Shown here: positions 17,040 to 25,663 of the stretch, piece by piece | Layout of the letters: each line of letters starts with the position of its first letter | Position numbering within the stretch: position 1 is the first letter of the stretch | Origin: JAGMXM01 sp964458325 | Lineage (GTDB): Bacteria > Verrucomicrobiota > Verrucomicrobiia > Limisphaerales > UBA1319 | Assembly: GCA_964458325.1 (NCBI GenBank) | Contig: CAYWIM010000042.1 | Location: forward strand, 1 to 37,751 | DNA: 37,751 bases | Direction of reading: 5' to 3' | The notes under the pieces: generated by a model | Databases searched by the model: none | Told to the model about the DNA's origin: nothing | Seen by the model: the letters and a program-made list of their open reading frames with translations, nothing else | Translations under genes and position numbers: made by a program

Positions 17040-17111
17040 TTACAGCCCGAGAAACCGCTGATCCTCGGCCCAGAGCCGCTCCAACTCCTCGGAGGCAGGC
17101 GGCCCGGCGAT
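17040..17111 (-). other. In-frame, protein-like extension behind the isomerase stop codon
   Basis: Directly after the TAG at 17114-17112 the same frame continues for 23 sense codons, IAGPPASEELERLWAEDQRF then LGL, and ends at a TAA. The composition (LERLWAEDQRF) is strongly protein-like with GC-rich third positions. It may be an original C-terminus cut off by a recent nonsense change, or chance. Confidence 0.35.
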
Positions 17112-18695
17112 CTACGCCTCCATGACGACCTTCCACCCCGCCGCATCGGCAAGCGCCAGGACCGGGTCCTTGAGATCGCCGTAGAAGGTGACCCGATGCC
17201 AGCCCCAGGTGTCCCACATGGCAAACAGCTTCTCGAAGTCGCCCAGCGGCGCGACGCGAAGCTTGGTCCGGCAGGCGCGATCGTTGGAATCGTTCCCGAC
17301 CGCCTTGCCCTGATGGAGCAGGATCTCCTTTCGTTTCGGCTCGAATTCGAGCGTGGTGGTCAGATAGCCCACCGGCAGGATTGACCGCAGCGATGCCCCT
17401 TGCCGATCCTCGGAATGGGTCAGGATCTCGTACGGATTCGCCTGGCCCGATGGCCCGAACACTTTGGTTGGCGCGACGCAGTGGGCGTAAACGATCTCGC
17501 GCTTCGCGGTGTCCATGACCGGATCGGATATATAGCCGGGCCGCCCTCGGCTCAAGGCGGAGATGGCCACCATGGCCGCGGCGGACCGGACGTCGCATTC
17601 GCACGCGCCCACCAGGCCGTCGTCCACCAGCTGGCAGAATCCCAGACACGGATAGGCGCTGATATGTTTGCCATAGAATCCGCCCAGGCAGTTGATCGTG
17701 ATGCCGTTGGCCCCGTGTTTCTTCATCAGCGCCTTTTGGCCGAGGTACATGGCGGCTGATTTCTCGATCGTCTCGCGCGTGACCCCCTCGATCCGCCGCG
17801 CCCCTTTCTCCCACCGGTCCGCCCACGCGCGGACCTCGTCCGGGTCCGCCTTCAGCGCCAGATCGTTCAGCTCGGCGAATGGCAGATAGACGATCGGGAT
17901 GCCCATGATCTCGATGGCCGGCCCCGGTTTCTGGTCCCGAATGGCCAGGATCTTCGATTCCTTGAGCCGGCTCATGCAATCCGGAATGGAAAGGCACCGG
18001 ACCGGATCATCGGCGCAGGCCATGGCGCCCGGCGGCGGGGTGCGCCGCCGCCGCAGGCGCGCCGTCGCCGCGACGAATTCCGACACTGGCCGGCCCTGGC
18101 CGATCAGCTCGAAGCACTTCACCGCCTCGACCAGGTCCTGCAATTCCGACGAGGAGACAAAACCCGTGTTCGGCGACTGGCTCCGCAGCAGGGCCGCGTT
18201 GTATCGCAGAAAACCGCCCGTGCCTGCATACGTGAAATCGGCATAGAGAACCGGCTTGCCGGAGGCTGCAATCGTCTGCACCACGGCCGGCCAATTGTTC
18301 ATCTGAAAGACGAGATACCCGTCCACATGGGCGGCCTGATCTCCCTGGAGTATCTTCTCGGCTTCCTCGGGCGTGCTGGCCATCGATGTGAGGAACTGGA
18401 AGGTCGGACACTGCCTGGCCAGCTCCGCCTCGAGGCTGTTCATGATCGGCACGAAATCGTGCCCGATATGCGGCCAGGTCGGCCGCGGCTGCTTCGCACC
18501 GAACAGGACATACACGACGCGAATGCGCGGCCGAGCCTCCGGAGCGGAGGCGCCAAACACCCGCGGCGCACTCCAGGCGCCCAGCGCCGCCGCGCATGCC
18601 GCGCTGCTCTTCGCAAGAAACGATCGCCGGCTTAACGGGCAGCATCCGCAAAGGGAAATCCCGCTCATCGCCGTGGTGGTTCGGTTCGTGGTCAT
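17112..18695 (-). CDS. Tat-exported L-fucose/L-arabinose isomerase-like protein
   Basis: A 527-residue protein related to the L-fucose/L-arabinose isomerase fold, whose classical members interconvert aldose and ketose sugars. The Tat motif LSRRSFLAKSSAACAAALGA (twin Arg at 23-24) predicts export, which is unusual for an isomerase but common for this family in Planctomycetes and Verrucomicrobiota. The body has IRVVYVLFGAKQPRPTWPHI, the Rossmann-like segment VDGYLVFQMNNWPAVVQTI, INCLGGFYGKHISAYPCLGF, GACECDVRSAAAMVAI and the C-terminal CRTKLRVAPLGDFEKLF, WGWHRVTFYGD. The ATG at 18695 is chosen because it keeps the n-region short; 18668 and 18734 are alternatives and none has a good Shine-Dalgarno. 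Whether it is still an isomerase or a sugar-binding enzyme of another kind is not known. No operon partner lies on this strand nearby. Confidence 0.75.
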   Translation of the reverse strand: MTTNRTTTAMSGISLCGCCPLSRRSFLAKSSAACAAALGAWSAPRVFGASAPEARPRIRVVYVLFGAKQPRPTWPHIGHDFVPIMNSLEAELARQCPTFQFLTSMASTPEEAEKILQGDQAAHVDGYLVFQMNNWPAVVQTIAASGKPVLYADFTYAGTGGFLRYNAALLRSQSPNTGFVSSSELQDLVEAVKCFELIGQGRPVSEFVAATARLRRRRTPPPGAMACADDPVRCLSIPDCMSRLKESKILAIRDQKPGPAIEIMGIPIVYLPFAELNDLALKADPDEVRAWADRWEKGARRIEGVTRETIEKSAAMYLGQKALMKKHGANGITINCLGGFYGKHISAYPCLGFCQLVDDGLVGACECDVRSAAAMVAISALSRGRPGYISDPVMDTAKREIVYAHCVAPTKVFGPSGQANPYEILTHSEDRQGASLRSILPVGYLTTTLEFEPKRKEILLHQGKAVGNDSNDRACRTKLRVAPLGDFEKLFAMWDTWGWHRVTFYGDLKDPVLALADAAGWKVVMEA

Positions 18696-19070
18696 GGCTG
18701 AGATTGGGTAGAACCGAGGCTCCCTGTCAAGCATGTCCAGGCCACCCGCGGAGCGTCTTGAGCGCGCCAGTCCTCTGCCGCTTTGGATGGAGGTTTCTGG
18801 GAAAGCACCAGAGGGCTCTGCTGAAGGCCGCGCTCCGGCAGGGCAAGTTCATGGAAAGCGGCCTGTTCCTTCTTGAACTGCTCAGGGGCCACGAACCGTA
18901 GCCGCCGACGTCAGGAGGCGGACCTGATCGATCACAGGCCATCCATGTGCTTGGGGCGCACCCGGACAGCGCCCAAGCCCGCAGCCGAGGACGGCTACGC
19001 TACGGTGGAAGCCGGGGCTCGACGGCTGGTTTCGCTGGCCGGCGCTGCGGGCTGCGCCCTGCACAGACCC
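18696..19070. other. Repeat-rich intergenic DNA
   Basis: No supported gene in 375 bp. It holds short stem-forming units: CCGCC...GGCGG around 18902-18921 and AGCCGAGGACGGCT at about 18983-18996. A stretch at 18745-18790 (GGAGCGTCTTGAGCGCGCCA followed by GTCCTCTGCCGCTTTGG) resembles intergenic repeats I associate with Verrucomicrobiota genomes. That recollection cannot be tested here because no second copy is in the window. Confidence 0.4.
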
Positions 19071-19073
19071 TTA
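19060..19073 (-). repeat. Dispersed repeat, partial copy C
   Basis: TAAGGGTCTGTGCA on the minus strand, identical to the first 14 bases of copy A; similarity ends there. The TAA is the stop codon of the large LamG/PA14 gene. Confidence 0.5.
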
Positions 19074-22000
19074 CTTCACCCGGAAGAACTGCGTTCCGGC
19101 AGCCGTCGTCTGGTGCGGGCTCGTCGAGGTGACATTCGTCCATGGCCCATCCACCGCCGGCGCGGACTGCAGCGTCCCCGCGACGGGATCCCAACTGATG
19201 ATCACGTCGTTGCCGGCCATCTGGATCTGGAGCGTTACCTCGACGGTCTCGGGCGGCGGATCCTGGGTGCGCGCCGTATATGCTTTGACGGGGCTGCCCT
19301 CGCCGTTGAGCAAGCAGGACACGCCCGCCGCATCCTTGACGGTCCACTCGACGCTTCCACCGCCCGTTCCCTGGTACCAGATCATCCGGAACGCATAGAC
19401 GCCCGGCTTGGCCACCTGGAACTCGAATGGCGATTGCGGGTCCGCCGTGGTTGCCCCGCGGCCGCCATCATGAACTCCCAGCTCGAGCGTCCGATCCGCT
19501 GCCAGCCGCCCCGCCGTCAGCCGGAAGCCATCGTCGCTGTTCACTCCCATCCGATACACCCCGGCCTCTGCGAACTCGAGATACACTACGATCTCCATCG
19601 ACACCATGGTCGTATGCGTCAGGCTCGAGATGAGCCCGGCCGAAGCCAGCCCCTGATCCGGGAATCCCGTGTCGGCCCGGAACACGCCTGCATTCCCGTT
19701 TTCATCGATGTTGAAGTTGATTACGGGGAATACTCCCGCGCCCGAGAACACCGACGCCGGTGTGGGAGGCGTGCCCAACTGGGCCTCGGCGCGCTCGGTG
19801 CCATTGGTCAACGCTGCCGCGGCGTCGGCCTGCTCCGTGCGCACCCGGAACCCGGCATTCGTCCCTGAGCCCAGCGGCGCCGCCCATGCCTCCGGGAGAA
19901 TCACCATGGAGCGGAACGACCATTCGTATGGCGACGGCAGCCCGTTCCATTCTAAATGCACGGTCTGCATTCCTCCGCTTGTCAATGTCCCGAGAGGGAA
20001 TGTGACCAGGGTCTGATTGCCTTGGGGCGTGATCTGCGGCGCGACGGCCGTCCCATTCACGCGCAGGACGATGGATTGGGCATCCACAGCGGTCTGCCCG
20101 TTGGCCAGCGTGACCGTCACGGGGGCGCCCGACACCACGTTGACGGCCCCTGGTTCAGGATCGACGCTCATAACCCGCGGCTTCACCGACAGGGCCAGTC
20201 CGGCCTGGTAATGAGCCGTCACCTGGGCGGGCGTCAGCGCTGCATTGTACAGCGACACATCATCCATCACGCCATCGAAATAGGCCAAGTTCCCCGAGAC
20301 GCCCGTATGGATCATCACGTTGCCGCGCCCGATCTGGATGTCGCCCGTGTGGTTGTACAGCAACCCCACGCCCCCGATCCGGCCCGCTTCCTGCCCATTC
20401 ACGTACAGGACCAAATTGCCTGTCCGGAATTCGTCGCCGTCCATCACGGCCACGACGTGATAGACTGGGCCGGCCTGGACGGGATACGCCACATAGAGCG
20501 CGTTCTCGGGCGCGGTGCTGCTCACGCCCCAGGGCACGCCCACGCCGCTGCCATCGGTATCGATGTTGTTGTGCGCATCGAAAACGAGGAGCGCCTCGTT
20601 CGGATTCGCATTGGTCGGCGCCCGGTATAGATAGAGGCTCAACGCCCGGTTGCCGCCGCCCTCCTCATACAATCCCGTCGCCGCGTTCAATCCCGTCGCA
20701 TTCGTGTCCGGGAACGAGGCCGCTCGGAACCACAGCTCGATCGACTTCTTGCTCCACGGGCCGGCCTTTGCGTTCAGATCCGATCCATCCGGGAAGCTGA
20801 TCGACTGGCTCGAGGCCGAGCGGAAGCTGGAAGCTGCGTTATCCGGCGTGTTGGCCACCAGGCTCAGCGCGCCCAACCCAACTCCATTCAGATAGGTCCC
20901 GGCGGTGTCGGAATCCGATCCCGTCGCTTCGCTGAGCGCCGCGGCGCCCGCCAGCTCCCCGAACCGCCAATACCGCACCGGATTGTCCAGGAGCACATGA
21001 TCGGCGTAAGTGGGCGCCTCCGCCTGGAAGCTCACGTTGGCCGTCAATGGATTCCCCATGATCGACACGTCCTTCACCCCATTGATGTTCAGAGTGTAGC
21101 TCGTTCCGGCGGTCAAGGGCGCCACGGTCAGCCGCACCGTCATGCCGTCCAGGCTCAAGATCGCATCCAGTGCCGCAGTGCCGTTGATCCTGTAATTGTT
21201 CGGATTGCCCGCCGATGCCGCATCGATTTTTTCGTCGAACCCGATCGTGATCTGGTTCACGGCGCCCCCGACTCCCCGCACCGAGAGGACCTTGGGCGCT
21301 TCCGCATCGAGCGTCCCCCCCGCCAGCGCCGTTTCATAATGCCGCGATATCCGTTCGGCGCTCAGCGCCGAGTTGTAGTAGGCGACCTCATCAATCACCC
21401 CATCGAAATACCCCAGCGTGCCTGTCTGTGCCGTGTGAATCCGAACGGTGCCCCGGCCGATCTGGACATCGTCGGTGTGGTTATACAGCTGGCCGATCCC
21501 GTTGGTGCGTCCCACCTCGATCCCGTTCACATACAGGATCAATTGGCCGTTCAACCCTGTGTTGTCGCCGTCCATCACTCCCACCACATGATACAGCTTT
21601 CCGACCTGGACCGGATGCGCCACGTATTTCGCCAAGTCAGGCAAGTTCGCCGCCACACCCCACGGCGCTCCGGCGCCATCGCTGGCGTTGTTGTGGCCGC
21701 CGAAAATCAAGGTGCCAACGAGCGGATCGGTGTTGGTCGGGTCCTGCCAGATATAAAGCCCCAATCCGCGCGTGCTTCCGCCCTGCTCGAACAATCCCTT
21801 GGTGGCTGCCGCGCGCCCTGTCGCCCCGAGGGGCGGCACGGCCGAGGCGCGAAACCACAGCTCGATCGTCTTCTTCGCCCACGGCCCCGCGTTGATATTG
21901 ATGTCGTCGCCATTCGGCACGGTGATGACCTGGCTCGCGCTCGAGCTGAATCCGGCCGCCGTGTTGTTGGTCGCGCTCGGCACCAGGGTCGTCTGCCCCA

Positions 22001-24590
22001 AGGTCACCCCCCCCGTGTAGGTGCCGTCAATATCCGTGTCCACTCCCGCGACCTCGCTGTGCGCCACCGTGCCGCTGGATTCCCCCAACCGCCAATATCG
22101 CGCCGGTTGGTCGGCCAAGACCTGCTCCTCATAGGTCACGCTCGCTGCGAACGCGATATTGGTGCTCAGCGTGTTCCCCGCCACCGCGAGGTCCTTGAGC
22201 CCGTTGATCGCCAGGGTGTAATCGCCATCCTCCAACACGCCCGTCCGCAAGATCACGTTGGTGCCTCCGGCTGCCAGTTGGACCGACGTCACCGCCACAC
22301 TCCCAGCCGTGCCTGTGATCTGGTAGGCCGCCGGGTTCGTTGCCGAAGCCGCTTCGATGCCTTCGTTGAACTGGAGATGGACTTGGTTGATGCCGCCGCT
22401 GATTCCCCGTATCTCGACGACTTGCGGCGGGGCGACGTCCGTCACCACGCTCAATGTGACCGTATCGCTGGTCAGCCGCGCATAGGTCCCGTCGAGGTTG
22501 AACGTCTCGACCTTGAACGCCGCTCCGTGATCCGCAATATGCGCCTGGATTGTATAGCTTGCCGCCGTTGCCCCTGCGATCGGCTGGCCGTCTCGATACC
22601 ACTGATACCCCACTGCCGACCGGTAGGATCCCGTCACCGCGATGCCAAAGGTGACGCTGCTCAGTTCGTCGGCCACCGCGTTGGCCGGCTGCTGCGAAAT
22701 GGTCAGCGCCCCCGTCATCGCCGCCGCAAAATCGCGCGGATCCGCCCCCGCGGCCAGCTGCGCGATTTGCGCGGCGGTCAACGCCGTGCGGTAGATGGCC
22801 ACGTCATCCACCAGCCCATTGAAAAACAGCGGCGTGGTCGAGGTGCCCTGCAGGCCCGCTCCCATCCACACGGGACGAGCATCCGGCCCGGTGACATCGG
22901 TGTCGATGGCCTGGGCCGTCGCTCCCGATTGCAGATCCAGCACCCCGTCCACATAGTGCAGGATGTCGCGGGCGTTCGGCGCGTCCAGCTCGGGCAGCAA
23001 CGACACCACATGACGCCAGACATTGTTGGTGATCGGCTGGGTCCCCAGCCCGTTGCCGCCCTGGACCTCCGTCCGCAGCGTCCCCGTCGCCGGCTCGATC
23101 CGCACATGGTACTTGTGCCCATCCACCCTCGAGTCTCCCCAGCTCACGATCCGATGGTTGTTTGTGTCCGCGGTCTTCACCCAAAACGACACCGTGCGGG
23201 CCAGCTTGCCTTCCACGCCCGGACAGGTTGTCAGCACATACGAATCCATTCCATTGAACGCCATCGCATAGGGATTGGCCCGCGCACCCAGGGCCGGCTT
23301 GTCGGTGGTGAAGACTGCCCCCCCGTAAATTTCGCCGTCCTGCTTGGCCACCAGGTCCTTGACGGTGGTTCCTGATGCATCGTTGAAATCCCAGTAGGCA
23401 TCCAGCGTGTTCTGGAATCGCACGAGCGCCTGGCTGCCCGGTGCGATCGTGTTGCCGGCTGCACTGGGATCCTTCACATTGCTCACCGTGAGCGTCAGCG
23501 GCGCGCTCGTGAATTCTCCCACATCGAACAGGACCTCGCGATCCGACAGCATGCGGATCGTTTGGACTGCCAGGGTCTGGCCTGTAAACTGGTAGTGGGC
23601 GGCATTAGTGGCCGAACCTGGATCCACGGCTTCCGAATAGGTGACAATGATCCCATGGGGCGAGGCGGAGCCTCGAGCCAGCACCAGGCTGGGCGCCACC
23701 ACATCCGCCTCGACCGTCAACCCGCCGGGCGGCGACGTCACCGTCGACCCGTTCCCATCTGTGATCCGGAGCGAATAGGCCTTGCCATTGTCCGCCAACC
23801 GAGCCTGGGTTGCATACCACGCATTGGTCGCCGCCGCGATCGGCGTCGTCCCCTGCAGCCATTGATATGTTGCCGGCTGTTTCGCAAACGCCACGACTTG
23901 AAATACAACCGGCGTGCCCTCCATGACGTAAAAATTGGGCGGCGGGACTGTCACTTCGATGGTCGACGCCTCCTGGCTCAAATCGAACGAACTGCCATAG
24001 GGCGCCAACACATAGCCCGGAATCGTCTCGCGCACTCCGTCCGGCCGTTCCCATGCGACCTGGATGAACGATCCCCCCGAGCCCTCCTTGTGCAGCAGCT
24101 CGACGAAATATTTCTTCCCCGCCTCCATGGTCACCTGACCGCTCCGGTCCTCGAGCCGCGCGGCCGTGTAAATGTCCCCGCTCGTATACCCCGACTCGAA
24201 GGCGATCAGCCGGGCCGGATCCCGAAACGCGAACACTTGGTGATCGGCGCCCCAATACAATTCGGCGTTGTCGTCCGAGCCCAAGAAGATCGTGTAAGCC
24301 CCCGTCAGCGGCGCCTCGACGTAACCGCGCGTCAGACTCCCAAAATTGTTCAGTCCGTCGTCGCTGTTGACGCCTCCCTGGACGTTCCAGAAGGATTCCG
24401 TCAGCAATTCGGACGATGCCCCCCCGGTCCGCGCGAAATCCGGGGCGGCGATCAGGTCGGCGATCGTGTTGCCGGCTATTCCGAGCCCGTTGTTGTTGTA
24501 AAATGCCCGGCGCAGCGCTCCCCCCTCCGACGTGACGGTCCCCAGGCCAACGACCAACGCGAACATCCACAAGGTTTTTTGAGGTCTCAT
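19071..24590 (-). CDS. Giant secreted PA14/Ig/LamG protein
   Basis: An 1839-residue exported protein, probably a cell-surface or matrix glycan-binding protein; no catalytic domain is recognised. ATG at 24590 follows GGAG at 8 nt; residues 1-25 (MRPQKTLWMFALVVGLGTVT) are a signal peptide. Domains in order: PA14-like (about 25-195, with GGVNSDDGLNNFG and GSDDNAELYWGAD), Ig-like (about 205-295), SbsA-type Ig-like (about 300-395, IIVTYSEAVDPGSATNAAHY), LamG (about 395-620), Ig (about 640-715) and SbsA-type (about 720-815). Then come two consecutive and very similar LamG plus SbsA units (from about 820 and from about 1130), and a second PA14-like region (about 1590-1760, MGVNSDDGFRLTAGR). The tail ends TQFFRVK, a usual Verrucomicrobiota ending. 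It is divergent from the ECF sigma factor gene 461 bp away. Confidence 0.85.
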   Translation of the reverse strand: MRPQKTLWMFALVVGLGTVTSEGGALRRAFYNNNGLGIAGNTIADLIAAPDFARTGGASSELLTESFWNVQGGVNSDDGLNNFGSLTRGYVEAPLTGAYTIFLGSDDNAELYWGADHQVFAFRDPARLIAFESGYTSGDIYTAARLEDRSGQVTMEAGKKYFVELLHKEGSGGSFIQVAWERPDGVRETIPGYVLAPYGSSFDLSQEASTIEVTVPPPNFYVMEGTPVVFQVVAFAKQPATYQWLQGTTPIAAATNAWYATQARLADNGKAYSLRITDGNGSTVTSPPGGLTVEADVVAPSLVLARGSASPHGIIVTYSEAVDPGSATNAAHYQFTGQTLAVQTIRMLSDREVLFDVGEFTSAPLTLTVSNVKDPSAAGNTIAPGSQALVRFQNTLDAYWDFNDASGTTVKDLVAKQDGEIYGGAVFTTDKPALGARANPYAMAFNGMDSYVLTTCPGVEGKLARTVSFWVKTADTNNHRIVSWGDSRVDGHKYHVRIEPATGTLRTEVQGGNGLGTQPITNNVWRHVVSLLPELDAPNARDILHYVDGVLDLQSGATAQAIDTDVTGPDARPVWMGAGLQGTSTTPLFFNGLVDDVAIYRTALTAAQIAQLAAGADPRDFAAAMTGALTISQQPANAVADELSSVTFGIAVTGSYRSAVGYQWYRDGQPIAGATAASYTIQAHIADHGAAFKVETFNLDGTYARLTSDTVTLSVVTDVAPPQVVEIRGISGGINQVHLQFNEGIEAASATNPAAYQITGTAGSVAVTSVQLAAGGTNVILRTGVLEDGDYTLAINGLKDLAVAGNTLSTNIAFAASVTYEEQVLADQPARYWRLGESSGTVAHSEVAGVDTDIDGTYTGGVTLGQTTLVPSATNNTAAGFSSSASQVITVPNGDDININAGPWAKKTIELWFRASAVPPLGATGRAAATKGLFEQGGSTRGLGLYIWQDPTNTDPLVGTLIFGGHNNASDGAGAPWGVAANLPDLAKYVAHPVQVGKLYHVVGVMDGDNTGLNGQLILYVNGIEVGRTNGIGQLYNHTDDVQIGRGTVRIHTAQTGTLGYFDGVIDEVAYYNSALSAERISRHYETALAGGTLDAEAPKVLSVRGVGGAVNQITIGFDEKIDAASAGNPNNYRINGTAALDAILSLDGMTVRLTVAPLTAGTSYTLNINGVKDVSIMGNPLTANVSFQAEAPTYADHVLLDNPVRYWRFGELAGAAALSEATGSDSDTAGTYLNGVGLGALSLVANTPDNAASSFRSASSQSISFPDGSDLNAKAGPWSKKSIELWFRAASFPDTNATGLNAATGLYEEGGGNRALSLYLYRAPTNANPNEALLVFDAHNNIDTDGSGVGVPWGVSSTAPENALYVAYPVQAGPVYHVVAVMDGDEFRTGNLVLYVNGQEAGRIGGVGLLYNHTGDIQIGRGNVMIHTGVSGNLAYFDGVMDDVSLYNAALTPAQVTAHYQAGLALSVKPRVMSVDPEPGAVNVVSGAPVTVTLANGQTAVDAQSIVLRVNGTAVAPQITPQGNQTLVTFPLGTLTSGGMQTVHLEWNGLPSPYEWSFRSMVILPEAWAAPLGSGTNAGFRVRTEQADAAAALTNGTERAEAQLGTPPTPASVFSGAGVFPVINFNIDENGNAGVFRADTGFPDQGLASAGLISSLTHTTMVSMEIVVYLEFAEAGVYRMGVNSDDGFRLTAGRLAADRTLELGVHDGGRGATTADPQSPFEFQVAKPGVYAFRMIWYQGTGGGSVEWTVKDAAGVSCLLNGEGSPVKAYTARTQDPPPETVEVTLQIQMAGNDVIISWDPVAGTLQSAPAVDGPWTNVTSTSPHQTTAAGTQFFRVK

Positions 24591-25051
24591 ATGCGGTCTC
24601 CGCAGGCTGGTTGACGGTTATTCGATGCCGCCGATGCTCGACGAGAATCCCCTCTGCGCCACCAGTACAGCACCACAGGCAAGGGATCGCTGCAATCGGG
24701 CTGATTAGTCTGATCTGATCCTAGCCTTTTCCCCATCGCCTGGCAAACGATTTCAGCGAGTGCGCGAGACAAATTCCTGCGGTGCAGGATGCGAGCCCGA
24801 TCATCGGCGTGTTCGGGCACCCCCGTTGGTTCCCCATGGCGGAGATCCTATTCCGTTTTGCCCATGGCGCGCATTTTGTGGCATAAGGATGTGAACCTTT
24901 TGGCCCCTGCCACTGACATATAGGCATGAAGATGGATTGGCCATGCGCCAGGCAAAATCGAAAAGGCAGCCAATGAGACCTGGCCCCAGGCTGTTCGCCG
25001 GCCTGGCAGCCAGCGGTCCGGTGTGAACGAACCGAACCGGCATGGTCTCCG
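24591..25051. other. Divergent intergenic region between the giant LamG gene and the sigma factor
   Basis: Holds the ribosome-binding site GGAG for the LamG gene at its left end and must hold both promoters. No clear -35/-10 pair was recognised. No coding sequence is supported on either strand. CCCATGGCG occurs twice (about 24832 and 24862), and the segment 24860-24990 has uneven composition, as in intergenic repeats. Confidence 0.4.
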
Positions 25052-25663
25052 ATGTTCACAACGAAAATGAATGCGGCTCAAAGCGTAGGATCAGTGCAAA
25101 CATCAGTTCCGATCTCGCCGGAGCAGTGCTCGGACGATTGGCTGGTGGTCCAGTGCCAGGCGCGCGAGGAGGACGCCTTCCGCGAGCTCGTGCGTCGTTG
25201 GGAGCCTCGGCTCTACTACTACCTGCGGCGGCTCCTCGAAGACGAATCGGCCGTATGGGATGTCCTGCAAAACACCTGGCTGGCTGTGTTCCGGCATGTG
25301 TCAAGGCTGGAGGACGTGCGCAAGTTCCGCAGTTGGGTCTATCGAATTGCGCATGACCAAGCCGTGACCTGGCTGCAAAAGGAAAAACGATACGTGTGCC
25401 AACCGAACGAGCAAATCGAGCCGATGGTGAACCACGAGGAGTGGGTTTTGGCTCCCACCGACGATGGAGCGATCATGCACCAGGCGCTGCAGAGATTGCC
25501 GCCACACTGCCGGGAGGTTTTGACGCTGTTCTACCTGGAGGATTTTACGTCGCGGCAGATTGCCGAAATCGTTGGCTTACCGGAAGGCACCATTAAATCC
25601 CGGCTGCATAACGCCCGGAAAGACCTGGCGGCGGCCCTGAAGGAGGTTGGCTATGAAAGATGA
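25052..25663 (+). CDS. ECF-type RNA polymerase sigma factor
   Basis: A 203-residue sigma-70 family factor of the extracytoplasmic-function class that directs RNA polymerase to a small regulon. Region 2 lies at about 40-110: EDAFRELVRRWEPRLYYYLR, DVLQNTWLAVFRHV, FRSWVYRIAHDQAVTWL. Region 4 lies at about 145-200: LQRLPPHCREVLTLFYLEDF, then SRQIAEIVGLPEGTIKSRLH, with a helix-turn-helix. SDDWLVVQCQ near residue 30 is typical of Verrucomicrobiota members. ATG 25052 or 25067 could be the start; neither has a good Shine-Dalgarno. Residues 12-23 are encoded by a diverged copy of the dispersed repeat (copy D). The stop overlaps the start of the downstream membrane-protein gene by 11 nt, so the two are translationally coupled. 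Such pairing suggests that the membrane protein controls the sigma factor. Confidence 0.88.
   Translation: MFTTKMNAAQSVGSVQTSVPISPEQCSDDWLVVQCQAREEDAFRELVRRWEPRLYYYLRRLLEDESAVWDVLQNTWLAVFRHVSRLEDVRKFRSWVYRIAHDQAVTWLQKEKRYVCQPNEQIEPMVNHEEWVLAPTDDGAIMHQALQRLPPHCREVLTLFYLEDFTSRQIAEIVGLPEGTIKSRLHNARKDLAAALKEVGYER
25086..25120 (+). repeat. Diverged copy D of the dispersed repeat, inside the sigma-factor gene
   Basis: TAGGATCAGTGCAAACATCA followed by GTTCCGATCTCGCCG matches copy B at about 27 of 35 positions without gaps. In the sigma-factor frame it encodes GSVQTSVPIS; copy B read in the same frame gives GSVQK, stop, IPIL. Confidence 0.5.
25641..25646 (+). promoter_or_regulatory. Ribosome-binding site deciding the membrane-protein start
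   Basis: AGGAGG lies 6 nt before ATG 25653, inside the end of the sigma-factor gene. It favours this ATG over the TTG at 25647. Confidence 0.85.

Noticed and set aside
20997..23375. 792-codon plus-strand frame opposite the giant LamG/PA14 gene
   Set aside because: Arg/His/Asp-rich composition typical of antisense shadows; the minus strand carries continuous recognisable domains.
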